From NCBI GenBank assembly GCA_964415185.1, contig CAYPZI010000004.1:1-64000 (forward strand): a stretch of DNA of 64,000 bases, given 5' to 3'. The position numbers were made by a program, and so were the translations under genes. The DNA comes from CAYVBJ01 sp964415185. Lineage in GTDB: Bacteria; Bacteroidota; Rhodothermia; Balneolales; Balneolaceae. The notes under the pieces are model-generated. The model did no database searches. It worked only from the letters and a program-made list of their open reading frames with translations, and was not told where the DNA came from. This document shows positions 58,946-64,000 of the stretch, piece after piece (positions within the stretch are counted from its first letter, which is position 1; each line of letters opens with the position of its first letter).

Positions 58946-59599
58946 TTACGGATTTAGAATTTCACCAATTACAGTCAAACCCGCTGTTGTCCTGTCACCC
59001 TCTTTAACATTGATCCTTACACTACCAGGCACAATGACATCCATGCGGGAACCGAATTTCATAATACCGAATCGGTCACCGGCTTTCAAATCATCCCCTT
59101 CCCCGATATGGTAAACTATTCTTCTGGCCAGAAACCCCGTGATTTGTTTGAAGAGAAATTTTTTACCTGATGGATGCAATACACCGAAATGAGCCCTTTC
59201 ATTTCTTTCGGATGCATGGTCTTCCCATGCCATCAGGTAATCGCCGGGAAAATATTCAACATATTCAAGTTTACCGGTAACAGGAACGCGATTTACGTGT
59301 ACATCAAGCGGAGAAAGAAAGATACTGATCCTGGTACCGCCCGTTCCCATATAGTCGACATTTTTTTCCTCCCTGATTTGAACAACCCTGCCATCGGCAG
59401 GTGAAAGCAGCAGGTTTTCATCATCCGGACCCTGACGTTCAGGATCGCGAAAAAAGAAAACCATCAACAGGCAGAGAAGGGTGAGGGTAACGTAAACAGG
59501 AACTGTGACCCAATTGTTAAATCCGGATACTGCCCAGGCCACAATGGCAGAAAAAATAAAAACAACTGCTATTGTTGAGTAACCTTCAGGTGCAATCAT
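58946..59599 (-). CDS. psd: Phosphatidylserine decarboxylase (short type)
   Basis: 217 residues of the pyruvoyl-dependent short family. Two N-terminal helices (about 10-52) anchor the protein. LLSPADGRVVQI (about 82-93) and FLSPLDVHVNRVPVTG (about 112-127) are hallmarks. The self-cleavage site is the GS in IMKFGSRMDVIVP (about 178-190), where the serine becomes the pyruvoyl group. It produces phosphatidylethanolamine. Confidence 0.95.
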   Translation of the reverse strand: MIAPEGYSTIAVVFIFSAIVAWAVSGFNNWVTVPVYVTLTLLCLLMVFFFRDPERQGPDDENLLLSPADGRVVQIREEKNVDYMGTGGTRISIFLSPLDVHVNRVPVTGKLEYVEYFPGDYLMAWEDHASERNERAHFGVLHPSGKKFLFKQITGFLARRIVYHIGEGDDLKAGDRFGIMKFGSRMDVIVPGSVRINVKEGDRTTAGLTVIGEILNP

Positions 59600-59606
59600 T
59601 CCTAAA

Positions 59607-60950
59607 TTAACCCCCGAAGGTGCGAAGTATATCGTTAAAGGTCACGAATATAAATATGCCGATAATGAGGATAAACCCGATTTGCTGTAGTGCCATTCTC
59701 ACTTTTGCCGACGGTTCCTTTCGCGTAATACCCTCATATACAAGAAACATGAAGTGGCCGCCGTCAAGGGCAGGTATTGGCAGCATATTCATTATTGCCA
59801 GGGTAACACTTAAAAATGCCGTAATTTCCCAGAATCCTCTAATTCCGCCCGAGTCGGTAGCCTGTTTGGTAACGTTTGCAATTGCAACAGGCCCGCCAAG
59901 GTTTTCACGTACGGATATTTCACCCGTAAACAATTTTACAAGGCCCTGGATAATTCCGGTAAAGGTATCAGATGTTCGGTTTACCCCGAGACCAACAGCA
60001 GAGGCAAAATTATGACTGATGCTCTCAGGCTGAAAATACTGCATGGGATCAGCAATTTGAATTCCGATGGTTTGTGTTTCCGGGTCCGGTTTTACACTCA
60101 GTTCTACGGTTTCTCCTTCTCTGTTCACAACCAGGTTCAATTGCCCGTCCGTATTTTGTATCTCATCAACAAGCTCCATCCAGTAACCGACCGGTTCACC
60201 ATTGGCCGAAATAACTTCATCGCCTGCTTTCATTCCCGCTTCCCCGGCAGGCGAGCCCGGCTGAATCTGTCCTATTTTTGCCGGCATTGCATGCAATATG
60301 GTGAGGAAACCATCCCTGCTTACGCGGTCAAGAAAATCTGCCGGTGCCTGAATATTAACCAACCTGCCATCCCGCTCAACCATGAAAGTCAGGTTTCTTT
60401 CGGTAATTGCAGACATACTCATCAACTCATCAAAATATTGAACCCGTTCACCGTTTACGCCGACAATCCTGTCTCCTTTTTCAAATCCCATTTCACCGGC
60501 CAGCGATTCTTCGGGTACATATATACCCTCCACCCGTTCAACAGGAACAACCTGCTCGCCGTAGTGCATTGCCATCCCCGTGTAAATAAATGCTGCGAGG
60601 ATCACATTAAAAATAACGCCGGCAGTTATTACAATGATTCTCTGCCATACCGGCTTGCTTCTGAACTCCCACGGTTTGGGTTCCTCTTCCAGAAATTCAT
60701 CGTCCATGGTTTCATCGATCATGCCGGCTATCTTAACATAACCACCGAGAGGCGTAGCCCCGAACACATATTCGGTTTCACCTTTCTGTATGCCAAAAAC
60801 CTTGGGGGGAAATCCGATTGAAAATCGGTCAACCCTCATCTTGAAAAACTTCGCGGCGAGGAAATGTCCGAGTTCATGGAAAAATACGAGTATGAATAGT
60901 GCAGCCGCAAAAATTGCTATGGTTGACAATAATCCTGTAATCCAGTCCAT
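59607..60950 (-). CDS. rseP: Site-2 intramembrane protease RseP
   Basis: 447 residues. The zinc motif HELGH (25-29) lies in the first membrane helix. Two PDZ-like domains follow in the periplasm (about 130-215 and 220-300, the latter with GSPAGEAGMKAGDEVISANG). NMLPIPALDGGHF carries the third zinc-ligand motif near residue 390. It completes sequential cleavage of anti-sigma factors. Candidates in this window are the membrane anti-sigma-like proteins at 29477-30070 and 33821-34717, although no pairing is shown. It lies 8 bp after dxr. Confidence 0.95.
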   Translation of the reverse strand: MDWITGLLSTIAIFAAALFILVFFHELGHFLAAKFFKMRVDRFSIGFPPKVFGIQKGETEYVFGATPLGGYVKIAGMIDETMDDEFLEEEPKPWEFRSKPVWQRIIVITAGVIFNVILAAFIYTGMAMHYGEQVVPVERVEGIYVPEESLAGEMGFEKGDRIVGVNGERVQYFDELMSMSAITERNLTFMVERDGRLVNIQAPADFLDRVSRDGFLTILHAMPAKIGQIQPGSPAGEAGMKAGDEVISANGEPVGYWMELVDEIQNTDGQLNLVVNREGETVELSVKPDPETQTIGIQIADPMQYFQPESISHNFASAVGLGVNRTSDTFTGIIQGLVKLFTGEISVRENLGGPVAIANVTKQATDSGGIRGFWEITAFLSVTLAIMNMLPIPALDGGHFMFLVYEGITRKEPSAKVRMALQQIGFILIIGIFIFVTFNDILRTFGG

Positions 60951-60958
60951 TTAATTAT

Positions 60959-62107
60959 TTAAATTCTGTAAGCAAAATTTCTTGTTTCCTGATCTACCTC
61001 AAACAACGAATCAGGGGTCAAATCCGTATCCGGCGAGATACTTTCCAGTGATTTTAAAATCACGTCAATCATACTAATATAACCAATTTCTTTCTTTAAA
61101 AATCTTGCAACAGCGACTTCATTGGCAGCATTCAAAACAGCTGGTGCATAACCTCCTGATTCTCCTGCTTCTATCGCAATTTTTAATGACGGGAATTTTT
61201 CGTAATCCACCGGCTCGAATGCCAGGTTTATCGGTTTGGAGTAGTCAAGCAGCGGTGTTTTAAGGTCAATTCTTTCGGGATATGTTAAGGCATATAAAAT
61301 CGGAACTTTCATATCGGGGATTCCCAGTTGCGCTTTTGAAGAACCATCGATAAACTCGATAATGGAATGAATAATGCTTTGCGGATGAACCACAGGCTCA
61401 ATCCGGCTAAAAGGCACATCAAACAGCCAGTGGGCTTCAATAATTTCGAGCCCCTTGTTCATCATTGTGGATGAATCAATGGTAATTTTGGCTCCCATAT
61501 CCCAGTTCGGGTGTTTCAGGGCGTCCTCCACAGTTATGGTTTTGAGCGACTCAGGAGTATGATTTCTGAAGGGGCCTCCGCTGGCTGTTATGATGATTTT
61601 GTGAATCGTATCGGGGCTCTCGCCGGCCAGGCACTGCAGCATAGCCGAGTGTTCCGAATCAACCGGGATAAGGTTTCCCTGCCCCAGGCTTCCCACTTTC
61701 CGGATTAACTCCCCGCCCACAACCAGTGATTCCTTGTTTGCCAGTGCAACTTTTTTGCCTGCTTTAAGAGCTTCGTAGGTTGGGAAAAAACCGGCAAATC
61801 CGACCAGACTATTTAAAACGATATCTGAATTTTTGATAAGATCAGATTCAGCCAGATGATGCTTCCCAAATAGAAGGTTTTCAGGTTCGTAATCAAGAAT
61901 GGCTCTTACATTGGCTGAAACCGATTCATCACACAGCAGTACTGTTTCCGGCCTGTATTTGTTGGCCTGTTCTGCAATCAATTTCCAGTTTGTGTTTGCA
62001 GTTAAAACCGTAACATCAAAAAGTGCCGGATGTTGATCAATAATCTCAAGGGCTTGTGTGCCGATGGAGCCAGTTGAACCAAGTATTGCTATTTTCTGTC
62101 GCTGCAA
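60959..62107 (-). CDS. dxr: 1-deoxy-D-xylulose 5-phosphate reductoisomerase
   Basis: 382 residues, second step of the MEP isoprenoid pathway. The NADPH site ILGSTGSIGTQALEII (about 8-23), ANKESLVVGGELI (about 122-134), VDSEHSAMLQCL, and SGGPFRNHTPESL are present. MGAKITIDSSTMMNKGLEIIEAHWLF (about 206-231) holds the metal-binding glutamates. The dxr-rseP order is common in many bacteria. It provides isoprenoid precursors for the polyprenyl synthase further upstream. Confidence 0.97.
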   Translation of the reverse strand: MQRQKIAILGSTGSIGTQALEIIDQHPALFDVTVLTANTNWKLIAEQANKYRPETVLLCDESVSANVRAILDYEPENLLFGKHHLAESDLIKNSDIVLNSLVGFAGFFPTYEALKAGKKVALANKESLVVGGELIRKVGSLGQGNLIPVDSEHSAMLQCLAGESPDTIHKIIITASGGPFRNHTPESLKTITVEDALKHPNWDMGAKITIDSSTMMNKGLEIIEAHWLFDVPFSRIEPVVHPQSIIHSIIEFIDGSSKAQLGIPDMKVPILYALTYPERIDLKTPLLDYSKPINLAFEPVDYEKFPSLKIAIEAGESGGYAPAVLNAANEVAVARFLKKEIGYISMIDVILKSLESISPDTDLTPDSLFEVDQETRNFAYRI

Positions 62108-62184
62108 AGCTGGTAGTTGCGATTTTTTAATTCGGGTTTACTGCTCAATCAGGTAAAATAGAGAAAAGTGATATCAATTGAGCT

Positions 62185-63081
62185 TCAAATTTTATTCATT
62201 GCTACTTTATACATGAGTGCATGGGCCTCAACGGTTTGCAAAATCGTAGGTGCATAGCCGCCCGACAAAAGCAAAACAAGTGGAATTGATTTTTGTGTAA
62301 TTGTTTCTATCACCATTTTTTCTCTTTCAAGCATACCCTTTAATGAAAGCGAAAGGCGCCCGAAGTGGTCGGTTTCAAGAGGGTCGATACCACCCAGGTA
62401 AAAAACGATATCGGGCTTGAACTCACTGAAAACCTCTCCAAGAGCTTTAACGAGCGTCTCAAGATATTGTTTGTCCCCTGTTTTATCGGGCAGACCGATG
62501 TCAAAATCAGAGGGCGGTTTCCGAAAGGGATAGTTTTTTTCTCCGTGAATAGAGAAGGTGTAAACATCAGGGTCATTTTGAAAATACCAGGCATTGCCAT
62601 TTCCCTGATGCACATCACAATCCAGAATCAGGGCTTTATTGATCCACTTCGACATCTTCAAAACCCTGATGGCTACAGCTACATCGTTAAATACACAGAA
62701 TCCTTCACCATAGCCGGGCATGGCGTGATGAGTACCCCCTGCAAGGTTCCCTGCAATGCCATCCTGAAGTGCCATTAATCCCGCATTCAGTGTACCCCGC
62801 ACGGCAAGACGGGAACGGATGGCAAGGCCTTTACTCCAAGGAAGCCCCATTCTTCTGACCGCTTTTCGGTCGAGCGTTCCATTCCAGACAGCTTCTGCAT
62901 ATTCCGGTGTATGCACGGTACACAAACCGGCAAAATCAACGGGTTTCGGTTCAACAATGTTACTTTCACTAAGAATTCGCCTTGAGATCAGGTACCTGTA
63001 TAAACCGGCAAATTTTTTCATCGGAAAGATATGGCCTTCCGGCAGAGGTGCCAGGTAGCCGGGCGAATAACTTACTCTCAC
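62185..63081 (-). CDS. Histone-deacetylase-family hydrolase
   Basis: 298 residues of the arginase/deacetylase fold. GGTHHAMPGYGEGFCVFNDVAVA (about 114-136) provides the active-site histidine pair and glycine loop. ILDCDVHQGNGNAWYFQND (about 147-165) gives the zinc-binding DxH. YLGGIDPLETDHFGRLSLS supplies the second aspartate. Bacterial members deacetylate acetoin-related substrates, polyamines or proteins, and the substrate is unknown here. It sits 4 bp after pgeF on the same strand. Confidence 0.93.
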   Translation of the reverse strand: MRVSYSPGYLAPLPEGHIFPMKKFAGLYRYLISRRILSESNIVEPKPVDFAGLCTVHTPEYAEAVWNGTLDRKAVRRMGLPWSKGLAIRSRLAVRGTLNAGLMALQDGIAGNLAGGTHHAMPGYGEGFCVFNDVAVAIRVLKMSKWINKALILDCDVHQGNGNAWYFQNDPDVYTFSIHGEKNYPFRKPPSDFDIGLPDKTGDKQYLETLVKALGEVFSEFKPDIVFYLGGIDPLETDHFGRLSLSLKGMLEREKMVIETITQKSIPLVLLLSGGYAPTILQTVEAHALMYKVAMNKI

Positions 63082-63085
63082 AGGT

Positions 63086-63835
63086 TCAGGATTTTTTACG
63101 AAGTTTTATCAGTCCCAACATCCGGCCTGCGTTATTTCGTTCTCTGCGGTATGAATAGAAACGGGCGGAATCATTCATTGTACAATAAGGACTCACTTCA
63201 ATATGGTTGCCTAACAACCCTTCTTCAAGTAACCGGTGCCTGATATATGATTTTAAATCGATATGGGGCTTATCATACGATTCATAATCGACAAACTGAT
63301 CCGGAAACTTTTCTGCTACCTCTGTGCCGACCTCAAAATTCTCTAAACTGATACACGGCGAAATGAATGCAATCATTCTGTCTCGCCTCGCACCCAGTTT
63401 TTTCATTTTTGAGACTGTTTGGGCTACAATCCCGGCGAGAGCGCCCCTCCACCCGGCATGTGCCGCACCGATGATACCGTATTCGGGGGCAGCAAGCAAA
63501 ACAGCCGCACAGTCGGCTACCTGTATACCGAGAATCAACCCCGGGCGATTTGTAACCAGTGCATCCGTATTCTCATAGATGCCCGGTTTTTTTACAAATT
63601 CCACATGATTGCCGTGAACCTGTCTCGCCAGCGTAAGCCGGCTGTAATCCCAATCCAGATGTTTAAAGAGTTTTTTGACATTTTCTTCAACAGCAGTCTG
63701 ACCTTCTTCCGTATTGAGGCCAAGGTTTAAACCTGGAACTTTAGTTCCTTTTCCGGAAATGTCTGTGTTCTTTTCTGTAAAACAGGCTTCCACATCTTTA
63801 TGAGGTTTAAAAATGACCGGTTCAATCAAATTCAT
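63086..63835 (-). CDS. pgeF: PgeF/YfiH-type laccase-domain protein (purine nucleoside phosphorylase or peptidoglycan editing factor)
   Basis: 249 residues. The multicopper-like metal motif is seen in LARQVHGNHVEFV, VADCAAVLLAAPEYGIIGAAHAGWRGALAG (about 103-133) and FISPCISLENFEVG. Members have been described as purine nucleoside phosphorylases and, in E. coli, as an editing factor for peptidoglycan precursors. Which applies here is not decided. The start overlaps the aroE stop by 4 bp, so the two are translationally coupled. Confidence 0.92.
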   Translation of the reverse strand: MNLIEPVIFKPHKDVEACFTEKNTDISGKGTKVPGLNLGLNTEEGQTAVEENVKKLFKHLDWDYSRLTLARQVHGNHVEFVKKPGIYENTDALVTNRPGLILGIQVADCAAVLLAAPEYGIIGAAHAGWRGALAGIVAQTVSKMKKLGARRDRMIAFISPCISLENFEVGTEVAEKFPDQFVDYESYDKPHIDLKSYIRHRLLEEGLLGNHIEVSPYCTMNDSARFYSYRRERNNAGRMLGLIKLRKKS

Positions 63836-64000
63836 AATTTTGCCATATTTAATTTCATAAATTCATCTCTGATCAATTCCACAGGGAATGGCTTTCCGGT
63901 CCACAGCCTGAAAGCTTCACTCCCCTGCTGAATAAGCATTTCGAGACCACCAATGGTTTCAGCACCTGCCCGGCCGGCCTGGAGCAAAAACGTTGTTTCT
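63832..64000 (-). CDS. aroE: Shikimate dehydrogenase, C-terminal fragment (truncated by window edge)
   Basis: Only the last 55 codons are present. The segment FLLQAGRAGAETIGGLEMLI followed by QQGSEAFRLWTGKPFP (roughly the final 55 to 15 residues) matches the AroE end, where the glutamine-containing helix contacts substrate. It would reduce 3-dehydroshikimate in aromatic amino-acid synthesis. The stop codon (63832-63834) overlaps the pgeF start as ATGA. Confidence 0.85.
   Translation of the reverse strand, partial: ETTFLLQAGRAGAETIGGLEMLIQQGSEAFRLWTGKPFPVELIRDEFMKLNMAKL

Noticed and set aside
60012..60821. 269-codon + strand frame opposite rseP
   Set aside because: Antisense to a clear RseP gene, rich in Cys/His/Asn with no domain pattern.

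Overview
The window is a GC-moderate chromosomal stretch from a Bacteroidota-type bacterium, most likely a marine member of the Rhodothermia/Balneolia branch. The pointers are a TonB-dependent receptor with an N-terminal carboxypeptidase-regulatory-like domain, ExbB/ExbD energy-transduction genes, a DUF5683-type protein behind parAB, a deoxynucleoside kinase, starts that mostly lack Shine-Dalgarno sequences, and a pterin-4a-carbinolamine dehydratase gene inside a complex I gene string. The last arrangement is one I recall being reported from Rhodothermus marinus. The assignment is an inference from content; no rRNA or tRNA gene was seen.

Layout. 1-601: 5' end of a TonB-dependent receptor (-). 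602-1239: the only gene-free stretch over 300 bp, filled with hairpin-rich repeats. 1240-6692 (-): ftsH, a divergent thiL, another repeat, and a tolQ/exbB - small membrane protein - exbD - exbD set. 6850-10308 (-): a 1152-residue outer-membrane-type protein. 10503-11623 (-): rpsF-rpsR-rplI with a good terminator. 11760-17193 (-): nuoL-nuoM-phhB-nuoN. 17400-24849 (+): an eleven-gene Mrp/Mbh-like cation/proton antiporter operon, divergent from nuoL. 24956-32751 (-): TPR protein, LOG-family protein, DUF5683-like protein, parB, parA, an ECF sigma factor with a coupled putative anti-sigma factor, and uvrC. 32991-34717 (+): an RluA-type pseudouridine synthase and an anti-sigma-like membrane protein. 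34726-36869 (-): a BatA-like VWA protein and an M42 peptidase. 36983-38687 (+): a thioesterase and an HD phosphohydrolase. 38803-43799 (-): an atypical PAS/HisKA/receiver protein, folA, thyA, mgtE and rnc. 43802-52738 (-): a long biosynthetic run of pfkA, pgi, deoxynucleoside kinase, yceD-like gene, rpmF, plsX, fabHDG, acpP and fabF leading into rnc. 52867-58068 (+): polyprenyl synthase, LpxH-like phosphoesterase, penicillin-binding protein 1A, a Crp-type regulator and a DUF2892 protein. 58135-64000 (-): pssA, psd, rseP, dxr, a histone-deacetylase-like hydrolase, pgeF and the 3' end of aroE.

The genes are mainly housekeeping: envelope lipid and peptidoglycan synthesis (fab, plsX, pssA, psd, dxr, polyprenyl synthase, LpxH, PBP1A), respiration and ion homeostasis (nuoLMN, Mrp), chromosome partition (parAB), nucleotide supply (thyA, folA, dNK) and membrane proteolysis (ftsH, rseP). 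No prophage, CRISPR array or complete insertion sequence was found.

The most unusual content is a set of non-coding, hairpin-rich repeats at about 773-1222, 4458-4623, 38685-38825 and 56951-57075. They share terminal motifs resembling TAGTGTCATGTCAA. Two copies are identical over 103 bp in opposite orientation although about 52 kb apart. A third copy keeps the same 15-bp stem through a compensatory base change. At two loci the terminal motif itself supplies the TAG stop codon of the upstream gene. Other points of note are a ThiL homologue that has lost three conserved aspartates, a histidine-kinase-like protein with no ATPase domain, and a DnaA-box-like cluster upstream of parA.
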